Assembly (NCBI GenBank): GCA_002633005.1
Contig: NMRA01000920.1
Coordinates: forward strand, 5,974-35,196
Source of the DNA: Phoronis australis
Taxonomy: Eukaryota; Phoronida; Phoronidae
Direction: 5' to 3'
DNA length: 29,223 nt
Under the pieces are notes generated by a model. That model had not been told where the DNA came from. It saw only the letters and a program-made list of their open reading frames with translations, and did no database searches. How positions within the stretch are numbered: the stretch's first letter is position 1; each line of letters starts with the position of its first letter. Shown here piece after piece: positions 9,376 through 18,857 of the stretch. The position numbers and the translations under genes are program-made.

Positions 9376-9911
9376 ACGTCATCAAGATTGAAAATATAAT
9401 ACTTAAATGAGCACGCGCAATAATCGCACGTTCAACAAACCGCATTGTACTGTACTTATATGCTACGAAAAATAAGACACATAATTTCCATAAAAATGAT
9501 ATCTTAATTCGGTGAGTTTTTTCTCGCATGTCCTCTTACTTGTAAATCACCGATGTCTAGTTTGAATGCGGGTATCGTGTCGTCAGGATCTTTGACTTGA
9601 GAATAATATTCAGTTACCGGTGGTAACCTACTTTAGCAGACGATAATTTCCCGGTCGAAGCTTAGCGTGAAAAAAAGTGTTTTAAGCTATAATAGTTGGT
9701 AAACCTTAATTTATAAATTCAAATTATTTCTATAATATTTAAGTTTTCAATTGGTGTTGAGTAAAAGCATTATTTGACAAAAATAGACAGGCTTTTCTTA
9801 AAAGGTCACGACCTCTGACCCCGGGCCTCTGACACAGAAAGTAGTTACAAAGCCGTGGAGAGTCAGAAAAGGTAAATCGATTCATTGCAATGTCTCTCGT
9901 TTAGTATGTGG
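9376..9911. other. No gene seen
   Basis: AT-rich; no convincing ORF or repeat. Confidence 0.4.
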
Positions 9912-10045
9912 TATAAATAGATTATTACATGTTCTCAGCCGTTATCCCCCTTATGTGACGCCCCTCGGGCGATAATTCTCCAAAATCCACGAGGGCTCTA
10001 GATAACGGGGGATACCGACTTCGCCATGTAATAATCTATATTTAT
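9912..10045. mobile_element. Hairpin MITE, ~134 bp
   Basis: TAGATTATTACATG on the left is mirrored by CATGTAATAATCTA on the right. The complementarity continues inward through CGTTATCCCCC (left) and the GGGGGATACCGAC region (right), giving arms of ~55-60 bp with mismatches around a short centre. It is non-coding. Precise ends and target duplication could not be fixed. Confidence 0.6.
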
Positions 10046-11024
10046 TCATGTTACAGGGGCCGGTAGAGAGGCTAAAATACGTTGCCCCTTAATTGGTACC
10101 GAGAGAGAGGAGCTATTAAATTGGTGGGTTGCGCGAGTTTGAGACCACGGCAATTACATTGGAGGCTTGTAAATAGACTTCAAAAGCACTGTACCATTGC
10201 TCGCATTGTCGCCAGGTCTAACCGACTGGGTGGGTTAAAGTTATGTCAAACCTTACTTAGTGGCCTCTATTTTAGCTTGTATATAAAAAACTAAGCTTTA
10301 TCAATTAGTAAATGTATATATTTTCTTGAAAAAGATCAGGTAATACAAAATGTGTTTTATACTTGTGTACCATTATTACTATCATTATTATATTCACACC
10401 TTTTAAATCAAATATTCATTTTTAAGAAATGTACATTCATAGCAGAATAACCCTTCGGTCGATTTTGACGTTTTTAAATGAAAACTTTCCCAGTTACCTC
10501 AAAAACGCTGTTAAGAATTTTTGATTAGTCTTTTCGTTTGGTTTCTAGGACAAACCAACTCGCAAAAGTAAGGTGTTTGTTTTGTAAAAAATAGCAGTCG
10601 TATTCGTCTTTGTTACATTACGCAAAAACTGGGTTTATATAGCGAAAATCGTGAATAAACATTAAGTTTTGAAAGTTTTGGAGAAATCCACCCAACCGTT
10701 TCCGAGAACTCGTGTTCTTTAGTTCGAATTAAGTCGATTTACCGAAGCCGAGAAAATCCGATTAAGTTGTGAGACATGAAAGTCTCAAGGTCTTCGGTTA
10801 GAACTAGTTTTCGTTCGGTATAACATATACATGCCTAACCATGTTCACTGTTTCAACATTCGCGCGCAATGTCAACTGAATTTGCAGTGCGTAATTACCT
10901 TAATTACCACAAAAACTTTCAATCAGCCACGTCGATTTCCAATGTGTGAGTCAAACTACGTCATGCAGGCGGAGCCAAGTAAACATATTAAGTTGGTCAA
11001 GCTGGTGCATTGTGGTCCACTTTA
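10046..11024. other. No gene seen
   Basis: Two short open frames (10082-10294 and 10831-11025, +) show no recognisable features. Confidence 0.35.
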
Positions 11025-11306
11025 AAGTAGGTCAACAGTTCATTGTTATACACACCACCCCGTAAATGCAACCATGGGCCTCATCGGCGGACACATGTTC
11101 GTACAAGATGCTGCTTGGCTGCTTGTACAAGAACTCGATGAGAGACCAAACGTCACCACCGCTTTCAACATGGAAGCTCGGTAATGGCCCCCTGTAGTAG
11201 CCAAAGCAATGTGCCGTCAGCTATAATGTGACCTTGGCGGTATGAATGCAATCACGATAGTAGCAACAGATGGATCCTTCGATACTGCAATTAACCGTGC
11301 GTGATG
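11025..11306 (+). pseudogene. Decayed reading frame, left part, interrupted by transposon
   Basis: A single plus-strand frame opened after a TAA at 11024 reads protein-like sequence (MGLIGGHMFVQDAAWLLVQ... then WPPVVAKAMCRQL, then CDLGGMNAITIVATDGS). It is interrupted only by in-frame stops and ends where the 3-kb transposon begins. The composition suggests an old coding sequence that has accumulated stops. I do not recognise the protein. Sequence on the far side of the transposon (from 14314) may be its continuation. Confidence 0.3.
11302..11306. repeat. Target-site duplication TGATG (left)
   Basis: Direct copy of 14314-14318, immediately outside the terminal CACCCCGG. It could be read as 6 bp (GTGATG) if the last base of the right end is assigned to the target. 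Confidence 0.75.
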
Positions 11307-11356
11307 CACCCCGGCCAACCCGCGATCGAGAACGCACGGAAGGCGATCGAGAACGC
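11307..11356 (+). repeat. Left terminal inverted repeat
   Basis: About 50 bp matching 14313-14264 in reverse complement with a handful of substitutions. It carries two GCGATCGAGAACG boxes, 15 and 36 bases from the tip. Confidence 0.8.
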
Positions 11357-11371
11357 GACCTTACACCAAAA

Positions 11372-11396
11372 ATGGCAGACGACATTGAAGTACCCG
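11372..11396 (+). CDS. Possible short first exon (MADDIEVPG) of the 3-kb element
   Basis: ATG at 11372 in an AAAATGGC context is followed by nine codons and a consensus donor (CCCG|GTGAGT). A plausible acceptor (TTGATTTTTCAG) is at 11992, but joining to it reaches a stop after three codons, so this may be a decayed or alternative exon. Confidence 0.25.
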
Positions 11397-11742
11397 GTGA
11401 GTTTAAATGTCATTTTCTTCTTAAAATACAGTCTAGAGGCTACTTTGGTACTATTGCGACACACTGAAAAGCGCCAGAGCTTAGCCTTTGTTGTGGATCT
11501 GAAATGATACTTGGCTTTTGCTATTTTTTGAAATAGAGATCGCAGAATCCAATGCCTTTCAGTAAAATGCCTTGCGTCTCGTAAATTTGTCAAATTTCTA
11601 CTTGTTATTAGCAATTCCTGGGTTCTTCAGTAGAGACGTGTAACGCTTATAGTTAAGTCGTCCGTGGTGACACCTTTCTTAGTTAGAATTTGTGGAAAAA
11701 ATCGAGCTATCTACCGATACAAGCAGGTCCTTGTGTGAGACG

Positions 11743-11808
11743 GCGATCAGGAACGAAGCTGTTAATTCTCCATGGCGATCGTGAACTCAAAAAGTGCGAT
11801 CGTGAACG
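11743..11808 (+). repeat. Left interior cluster of three 13-bp boxes
   Basis: GCGATCAGGAACG (11743), GCGATCGTGAACT (11775) and GCGATCGTGAACG (11796), all in the same orientation as the terminal boxes. They are likely binding sites for a transposase or host factor. Confidence 0.6.
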
Positions 11809-12250
11809 CCCATTTTTTTCTCTGCATTTTCCTGAATAATCGTTCAAGTTACGGTGTCATATCAATAATTGTGGAATAATACGACCATGAATTAGTTGAC
11901 GGGTCGATTGTGTGTTATACTTTCACCGTTTTTCATGATTTCTGTGTGAGATTTAGCCTAACAAATATGATTAAATGCGTTTGATTTTTCAGTTGAGCAG
12001 TAGCCACACGAGGAGTCCGTCAGAGTGTTAACGTACACGCCTTCAAAAAGAATAGCACAACTGCTGCATGTGACAAAGGGCTGTGTATGCATATATGTTT
12101 GTGGAGCTTCGTTCTGGAATCAACCTTTTTTGTATAACCACATGACAATAAAACACAATGACACTCAGCCGCAAGCAAGACCTTTACCAGCTCCGTGTTG
12201 CATGGGGCAAGATTTTTTTACCGCATAAGAAAACACTATATGAAGCATAG

Positions 12251-12397
12251 TGCTCAGGAACCAAGTTGATTCAGTGCCCTATCTGCGATCAATGTTTCAG
12301 GGAAAGAGTAAGCCTGAGGACACTCGTTGTTGTGAATGTGTCATGCAAAGAGTATGCCTCCTTCTACAGACATGAGAACCAGAATCGCAATGAATAA
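12251..12397 (+). CDS. C2H2-like zinc-finger exon, left side of the 3-kb element
   Basis: The open frame holds QCPICDQCFRERVSL, the first half of a C2H2 finger (C-x2-C and F), then a later YRHEN. An AG within it (GCTCAG at 12252-12257) could be a splice acceptor, followed by GAACCAAGTT. The frame closes with TAA overlapping an AATAAA polyadenylation signal (12393-12398), which would make this a terminal exon. The opposite end of the element has a similar acceptor (TTTCAG|GAAACAAGTT) and a C-x2-C motif. The second histidine of a canonical finger is not clearly placed. Confidence 0.3.
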   Translation, partial: CSGTKLIQCPICDQCFRERVSLRTLVVVNVSCKEYASFYRHENQNRNE

Positions 12398-13219
12398 AAT
12401 TATTCAGGGCAGTAGTGAAAGTTGTTAAGTCACGAAACTTTATTCAGATTTACAGAGTTTATGGTTGGTAGTTGTCTGATGTGATACTATTTTGATGTTT
12501 TGTTTTGAACCTTTAACAGAACCAGTGCATTTTTGTATTGTTACATTTAAATGGCCTACTATGAGTCATTGGGTGATACATGCAAACAATTGTTATGAAC
12601 AATTAGTATTTTAACAGAAAATTATATGTCTGCCATAATTGTAGAAATTCTTTTCATATTGTTGTTGATTTAATGTGAGAGAATTTTGTACTATGAAACG
12701 GTCCGAAATAGAATGTCTATGATTCAGTGATGATTTAGTCTAACACATTCCAAAAATAATTCGCAGAAAATGTACACTGGATTTGTAATGTTGATTTCCC
12801 TAAAGCAATATTTTATATCTTTTTTCTGTATGACCAATTTTGAGGTATGTGTGATAAAAGGTTAATAATATTATAGAATTGCTTTAATGTTGTTATTGTT
12901 GTTGTTGATTTCTTGTGTAATCACTACATTGTGTCTTGAAGTGATGTTAAAGACAACATTTTAACTACGTTGTTATGAAAATCACAAAATAGTATGTGTA
13001 TTATAACTCGTCGAACTCTTTTTCAATGTCACATTAAACTGGAGATCATGAACTGAAGATGCACTCAGGACCAAGACTACAAAACAGAAGAGTCAAGCAA
13101 AAGGTACTATATAATGTATATCCAAGCCACACATGTGCCACAAGTCAATCTGTTCATCTCTGTATCATAATATCAGTAAAACATGAAACAAAATACCACC
13201 CGTTTTATCAGCGAAACAG
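12398..13219. other. AT-rich centre of the 3-kb element, no ORF
   Basis: Contains a short run of TTGTTG repeats near 12890-12910 and no usable frame. Confidence 0.5.
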
Positions 13220-13444
13220 TTAACACCATTTCTGGCAATTTTTTAAATCCCAGATGTTCATGAGCGGTAATCTTTGAATCACATCACGAATGGTGTTGCC
13301 GCTCTCTTCTCGCTCTCCACAGGCGCGCTCATCATCATTCTTTGACTTCACTGGCGTATTTCTTTTTTTCCTTTTGCTATCACAATCTTGCAAGAAGATT
13401 CGACACTCGCTTTCATCTTCATCAACAATTTGTTTACTTCTGGC
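13220..13444 (-). CDS. Charged exon-like open frame, right side of the 3-kb element
   Basis: A 74-residue open frame on the minus strand without its own ATG, as expected of an internal or terminal exon. It is rich in acidic and basic residues (IVDEDESEC, DSKRKKRN, KSKNDDERACGEREESG) and ends with IRDVIQRLPLMNIWDLK. The composition is clearly protein-like, and the opposite strand gives only low-complexity serine/leucine. Its family is not recognised. It lies downstream of the C2H2-like exon at 13610-13523 in the same orientation. Confidence 0.4.
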   Translation of the reverse strand, partial: ARSKQIVDEDESECRIFLQDCDSKRKKRNTPVKSKNDDERACGEREESGNTIRDVIQRLPLMNIWDLKNCQKWC

Positions 13445-13522
13445 TTACACGCCACATGGAACAATTGCTGGGTGAGGCTTTGTTTAGAACCCCTTGATTT
13501 CGTCTAAAAGTATGTGTCTGTA

Positions 13523-13610
13523 TTAAACAACACTGGTAGGGTGTACTTTCACGCCCTGATTAACCTGTTCGTTGAAGCTCGCCTCACAATAATAGCAGTG
13601 AACTTGTTTC
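13523..13610 (-). CDS. C2H2-like zinc-finger exon, right side of the 3-kb element
   Basis: Follows a good acceptor on the minus strand (TTTTCATTTCAG, AG at 13612-13611). It encodes KQVHCYYCEASFNEQ with C-x2-C and the finger phenylalanine, then KVHP, then a stop at 13525-13523. An internal CAG|GTTAAT could act as donor towards the charged exon at 13444-13220, but the phases were not reconciled. Confidence 0.3.
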
Positions 13611-13834
13611 CTGAAATGAAAATAAATTCATTTGTGAAAATAGCTATAACTAAAATAGTGCTTGATGTACATGTAGTCGCTGTGATTTAATGCTAATGCT
13701 ATGATATTGTTTAGTATACGAAAGTAACAGAGTAATGACGCAAAATGCGATTAACTCATTGCACCACACTTATTTTGTAACTCTTTTCACGTTTTATAAG
13801 TAAACAGTTCATAACAGTTCGGCACACCACGATG

Positions 13835-13901
13835 AGTTCTCGATCGCATAAACAAACAAAAATCTGCGTTTCCGATCGCTTATCTTTGCGTTCTCGATCG
13901 C
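13835..13901 (-). repeat. Right interior cluster of three 13-bp boxes
   Basis: Minus-strand copies of GCGATCGNGAACG at 13847-13835, 13879-13867 (one mismatch) and 13901-13889. They mirror the left cluster at a similar distance from the element end. Confidence 0.6.
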
Positions 13902-14263
13902 ATCTTTCAATAGAAAAGTGTCGAAAAATCTGAGATCCTAACAAAATTACGAAAAACAAGCGTTACGTTATACTTTCACAAGTCATTTCTTCATAACTTC
14001 ATGGTCAATTTATTGATTTAGTGCCAAAAACAACCGCAATTTGCCAAAATGACATGCAAAGCACCTTTGACTCAAGGGATGCCCCGTTTAACGTTACTTT
14101 TCTGCAATATTTGGAATAGACTCTAGCCTAAACCTCTACCTGCCCTTCTTCAATGTGTTACGCCTTGAACTCATGCCTCTGTTTTCACATTGAAAGTTTA
14201 AAAACAACGTAAATTTATCAAATTTACTCACCTTGCCTGGCTTCGCTTCTCGCAATAAATTTC

Positions 14264-14313
14264 TCGTTTTCGATCGCTTTCCGGTCGTTCCCGATCGCGG
14301 GTTTGCCGGGGTG
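14264..14313 (-). repeat. Right terminal inverted repeat
   Basis: Mirror of the left repeat, with its two boxes also exactly 15 and 36 bases from the tip. Confidence 0.8.
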
Positions 14314-14318
14314 TGATG
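14314..14318. repeat. Target-site duplication TGATG (right)
   Basis: Partner of 11302-11306. Confidence 0.75.
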
Positions 14319-14829
14319 GGGCTATCAAATACTTTGCGCTGACAATTGCGGAAGGCAGCGGCTGCCACCACGTGTACACAAGTAGTAGACGGATGGAGTT
14401 TTAGGTTATACAACGCGCCCTAACGAAGCTACCACACCTATGCCTGGAGAACCACACCATAATCTTTGCCATCGATGACTCAATGAAAGTTCAGCTTGGA
14501 AATCTCCCAGCCAACTGGGTGTCTTCCAATCACGCCACCCTCATCATACAGTGATCTAGTCTTTCGTACCTGGCCACGCCGATGTCTTGATTAGTGAGTG
14601 TGCAGATTACTCATGCACCACCAAACAACCCCTCTTCTTATACTTGGCTGATGTTAAGCTGCTGGCTCACCGACGCACCTTCGAGCAGACTTCGTCCCAA
14701 CTGGCTGAGTTCAACGATGGTAGCCGACTGCTCGAAGCGGTTATTACTTATGACCATGCTGCTAAAAGTCATAACAAGAGCCGTGCCCGAGTGTTGTTCA
14801 ATCAGATGCTGACTCTGAGGCAACGTTAG
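14319..14829 (+). pseudogene. Possible continuation of the decayed reading frame
   Basis: Beyond the transposon, protein-like stretches persist on the plus strand but move between frames and are broken by stops. WGYQILCADNCGRQRLPP and TDGVLGYTTRPNEATTPMPG continue from the insertion point. ISECADYSCTTKQ to a stop at 14829 forms an 80-codon open frame. If one TGATG and the element are mentally removed, the first two lie in the frame of the left relic. The protein is unidentified. Confidence 0.25.
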
Positions 14830-16151
14830 CCCTGGAGTTCTACACCTCCTGCTATCACGCGGATGGTCTGGGGAAGGAATCAATGCACCAGCATATGCCC
14901 ACCACGTAACGGGACACTGATATGAAACCCAAGAACGAAATGAATAACAGTTGAAGTGCATCGTGAGATCAAAACAGAGAAATTTTAAATTACCTATCAA
15001 GTTAAGGAATTTGAGTGAGCATTTATCTCTTTTCCCAACTTGCTGTGTTCGTAAACACAAAGTCACAGAGGCGTGAGGTGACTCGTACATTCGCTCTCAA
15101 TTTGGACGTATGCACTCAGACACACAACTCCCTCATGTACATGTACTTTATTTCCATTTCTGTTGAGCAAGGATTCGATTACATCCAAAAATTTCAGTTG
15201 ATCCCTTATTGTTGTTTCATTTTCATACTATTCTACGTTTCTGCAAACTATAGTATCCTTTAAACGATCTGGATTACCTTATTTAGTTTCAGATTTAATT
15301 TCTATCTAATTTATTTACCAGAAAACTCTTACCTGAAAGTTTCGGATAGGTAGTTGGAGTAATTAGTTAACTGAGTCATATTTTTGTAAAAGTCACTGCA
15401 TCCTGAAGTGTTACTGAAGAATGTAATTGTACATAACGACACAAAAGGTCCAGTTAATATATGAAGATATATAATTTGGATGAATGCTTGACTTCATTCT
15501 TCACAACATCGGTGGAGGATTCATATTCTAAAATGTTTGTTGTTATCCGACAGCAATCTTTTGAATGAATGAAACTATTTTCCTACTCGTTTAATTAATC
15601 ATTTATATAACCTCTCTGATCCAATTCCTTTTTATGTTACTATTACATGCAAATTAATTGACATGACTGATAATTAGTTGAACAATTAATCTGCCAAATT
15701 GTACATGAATGGGTTCATTACTACACTCTATTATTTTTCACATTTTAGTTACACTCTTGTTTCTTAGAATCCGGAAATATTTCTTAAACATGTCAGATAT
15801 GCAGATTGATAACTGTTTATGGAGTAAATACTGATCTTTTGGTGTTAGCACACTCGCAAACCATCAAAAGTTAATGACGACTTTCAAATTATATGACTCT
15901 TATGCAACTTGGTTGAAAAAACGGCGGAGTTGCAAAAAGTTTTAGTGAAAGTAGAGACGGTGACATTTTTCGTATTGCCCTAGTTATTATGATTAAATTT
16001 TGTCCAAGGTTCACGATTTTGGTATCGCATTAGAGACCACGTGGTGCTTGATCATGTTGATAAATTTTAGGGAAATTGCAAGCTTTCGGAATTATTGTAA
16101 CACGTCTGGCTTTATTTTACGCCTAACGGCTAAATGGCGGTAACACCCACG
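14830..16151. other. No gene seen
   Basis: Very AT-rich DNA left of the foldback element; one 82-codon open frame (15015-15263) lacks any recognisable feature. Confidence 0.45.
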
Positions 16152-16752
16152 GCCGGTGTCGTGTCCAATAATGCATCCTGTCCAATAATGCATCCAGAGT
16201 GTCTGCGCATGCGCTAGTTTTTCGGCTTCCGGTTTTTGCGCAATAGTGCATCCAAGTAGTCCGCTGGTTATTCGACTTACTATAAAAGCATCATTTGTGC
16301 CGCTTATGTTGTTTATTTTGGAAAAAAGAGATAAAGGGTAATGTCACTGATGTGTGTGAGTATCTTTCAAAGAGTGTTGAGCTTGAATTATTTCTACATG
16401 TACAAATGTAGGAGATTTTGTTGGCTTGCACTGGCAGGGAAGCCTATGTGAGCTCGTCCTCGGCTTCTGATCGTCTCTAAATGGCTCTAATACACTATAT
16501 ACTGCAAGGTATGACATTCGGGACTACGAATTCCACTGGTACTTCACTTCAGCCCTGAGCTGAGACCCTGACCACCGTCTCTAGCTGACAAGAGACGGTG
16601 TACCTCCTGAGAGTTATAGGACAGAATTTTGGCAAACTATGCCTCACACTGACTAAAGGCAAAGCATCAAACTGACGTTGTTGTAAATACCTTTCCAGGT
16701 TTTTGGGCATGGTGGGACACCTTAGCCACTTTCGGGTGCTTTATCAGATGGG
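16152..16752 (+). repeat. Left outer inverted repeat with tip boxes and inward promoter
   Basis: Pairs with ~25590-26184. The box CAATARTGCATCC occurs at 16166, 16183 and 16241. A GCGCATGCGC palindrome (NRF1-type) is at 16205-16214 and a TATAAAAG box at 16281. Next come an ATG at 16341 and a GTGAGT donor at ~16356, so the repeat looks like a promoter plus first exon firing into the element. Confidence 0.75.
16205..16288 (+). promoter_or_regulatory. Inward-facing TIR promoter (GCGCATGCGC plus TATAAAAG)
   Basis: The palindrome at 16205-16214 and the TATA box at 16281-16288 are both conserved in the right arm (26120-26111 and TATAAAAGC near 26044-26036 on the minus strand), so the promoter exists twice, pointing inward from both ends. 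Confidence 0.45.
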
Positions 16753-18240
16753 TGGACGCAATATTGTGCAATAACACACCTTTCTTCCACAGCCACTTCT
16801 GACTGCGTTATTCGATAGGTGGATGCACTATTGTGCAATAACACCTCTGTCCAATAATGCATCCACAGCCACTTCTGACTGCTTTATCAGATGGACGGAT
16901 GCACTATTGTGCAATAACACCTCTGTCCAATAGTGCATCCACGGCCACTTCTGATTGCTTTATTCGATAGACGGATGCACTATTGTGCAATAACACCTCT
17001 GTCCAATAATGCATCCACAGCCATTTCTGACTGCTTTATCAGATGGACGGATGCACTATTGTGCAATAACACCTCTGTCCAATAGTGCATCCACGGCCAC
17101 TTCTGATTGCTTTATTCGATAGACGGATGCACTATTGTGCAATAACACCTCTGCCCAATAATGCATCCACAGCCATTCCTGACTGCTTTATCCGATGGAC
17201 GGATGCACTATTGTGCAATAACACCTCTGTCCAATAGTGCATCCACGGCCACTTCTGACTGCGTTATTCGATAGGTGGATGCACTATTGTGCAATAACAC
17301 CTCTGTCCAATAATGCATCCACAGCCATTCCTGACTGCTTTATCCGATGGACGGATGCACTATTGTGCAATAACACCTCTGTCCAATAGTGCATCCACGG
17401 CCACTTCTGACTGCTTTATTCGATAGACGAATGCACTATTGTGCAATAACACCTCTGTCCAATAATGCATCCACAGCCATTCCTGACTGCTTTATCCGAT
17501 GGACGGATGCACTATTGTGCAATAACACCTCTGTCCAATAGTGCATCCACGGCCACTTCTGATTGCTTTATTCGATAGACGGATGCACTATCGTGCAATA
17601 ACACCTCTGTCCAATAATGCATCCACAGCCATTTCTGACTGCTTTATCAGATGGACGGATGCACTATTGTGCAATAACACCTCTGTCCAATAATGCATCC
17701 ACGGCCACTTCTGACTGCTTTATCAGATAGACGGATGCACTATTGTGCGATAACACCTCTGTCCAATAGTGCATCCACGGCCATTTCTGACTGCTTTATC
17801 AGATGGACGGATGCACTATTGTGCAATAACACCTCTGTCCAATAATGCATCCACAGCCATTTCTGACTGCTTTATCAGATGGACGGATGCACTATTGTGC
17901 AATAACACCTCTGTCTAATAATGCATCCACGGCCACTTCTGACTGCTTTATCCGATGGACGGATGCACTATTGTGCAATAACACCTCTGTCCAATAGTGC
18001 ATCCACGGCCACTTCTGACTGCTTTATTCGATAGACGGATGCACTAATGTGCAATAACACCTCTGTCCAATAATGCATCCACAGCCATTTCTGACTGCTT
18101 TATCAGATGGACGGATGCACTATTGTGCAGTAACACCTTTGTCTAATAATGCATCCACGGCCACTTCTGACTGCTTTATTCGATAGACGGATGCACTATT
18201 GTTCAATACCATCTCTGTCCAATAGTGCAATAGTTTTTTG
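16753..18240 (+). repeat. Left array of 76-bp tandem repeats (about 19 units)
   Basis: The landmark GGATGCACTATTG recurs at 16821, 16897, 16973 and so on to 18189: 18 steps of exactly 76 bases. A degenerate extra unit precedes the series near 16754. Each unit has GGATGCACTATTG followed ~18 bases later by CAATARTGCATCC, an inverted pair that can form a hairpin and repeats the tip box of the element. In roughly the first 11 units, forms with TAATGCATCCACAGCC and TAGTGCATCCACGGCC alternate, giving a 152-bp higher-order period. Confidence 0.92.
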
Positions 18241-18424
18241 CCTCCAATCACCTAGTTTACTACTTATAATAAATGATAATAGGTAATGAACACAACAGTT
18301 CAGTTCTAACTTTGATAGTAATATTGAAGTTCAGGGTGAACAAATTTTTATCTGAAAAAAGGGGTGAGAGTTGATATGTCTAGCTGTAGTTGAACTTCAA
18401 TTTTTTAATAAACATTTTATTTTC

Positions 18425-18679
18425 AGATGGCAGAGACCTCAGGTGCAATGCATAAACGACATCTTAGATGGAGACACTGGGTGCTGTGGTGCTGGCGGGG
18501 TTGGTAAATGCCAAGTCTACAACTATGTGCATGGTAAACATAGGCCATTCAAGATGGACAAACATGAATTAACTGAACAATTACGAACAATGTTGTCAAA
18601 CTCAATAATGCTTCCACGACAGTACCAATATTGCACAAATTTCTTCTGCAATGGTTCTGAAACTTATCTAAAGTTATAG
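18425..18679 (+). CDS. Exon-like block in the left arm
   Basis: A TTTATTTTCAG acceptor (AG at 18425-18426) is followed by a frame reading TGG CAG AGA CCT and so on: RWQRPQVQC, DTGCCGAGGVGK, YNYVHGKHRPFKMDKHELTE, ending at TAG 18677-18679. The right arm has the equivalent block after its own acceptor (minus strand from 24383), in the same frame: RWQRPQVHS, DTDCRAADGVGK, YNYMYVHGKHRSFKVDKHEL. The open frame is kept despite many base changes, which hints at a protein-coding exon. No family is recognised. Confidence 0.35.
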   Translation, partial: RWQRPQVQCINDILDGDTGCCGAGGVGKCQVYNYVHGKHRPFKMDKHELTEQLRTMLSNSIMLPRQYQYCTNFFCNGSETYLKL

Positions 18680-18857
18680 TTCAGCTTCAATTTAAAGAAT
18701 TCTGTACATATGCAAAAAAATAACGTCATTTGTCGTATATGTTAATGAATTTACACATTGATTAATACTGTTTTGTTGTCTTTCATTACACTCCTGACAT
18801 CACTGAAAACTAAGCTGAATTGCAGACTTCGTGAGCGACAACAAAAACAATGTGCAT

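Larger units (their letters stand above)
11307..14313. mobile_element. 3007-bp DNA transposon with ~50-bp TIRs and symmetric 13-bp boxes
   Basis: The left end CACCCCGGCCAACCCGCG and the right end (minus strand) CACCCCGGCAAACCCGCG agree over ~50 bp, and the element is flanked by TGATG duplications. A 13-bp box GCGATCGNGAACG occurs at 11322, 11343, 11743, 11775 and 11796 (forward), and as its reverse complement at 13835, 13867, 13889, 14265 and 14286. Each end also has an inward-facing GTGAGT splice donor and, deeper, an acceptor with a C2H2-like exon. The 5-bp duplication and CAC start are shared with Transib-type elements, but the heptamer does not match. No transposase core was recognised, so superfamily and autonomy are open. 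Confidence 0.8.

Noticed and set aside
14638-15090. 150-codon minus-strand ORF
   Set aside because: Overlaps the decayed plus-strand frame, starts and ends in unremarkable DNA and shows no motif; likely chance.
16753-18240. CRISPR-like array
   Set aside because: Units are continuous 76-bp tandem repeats with no unique spacers, inside a eukaryotic transposon.
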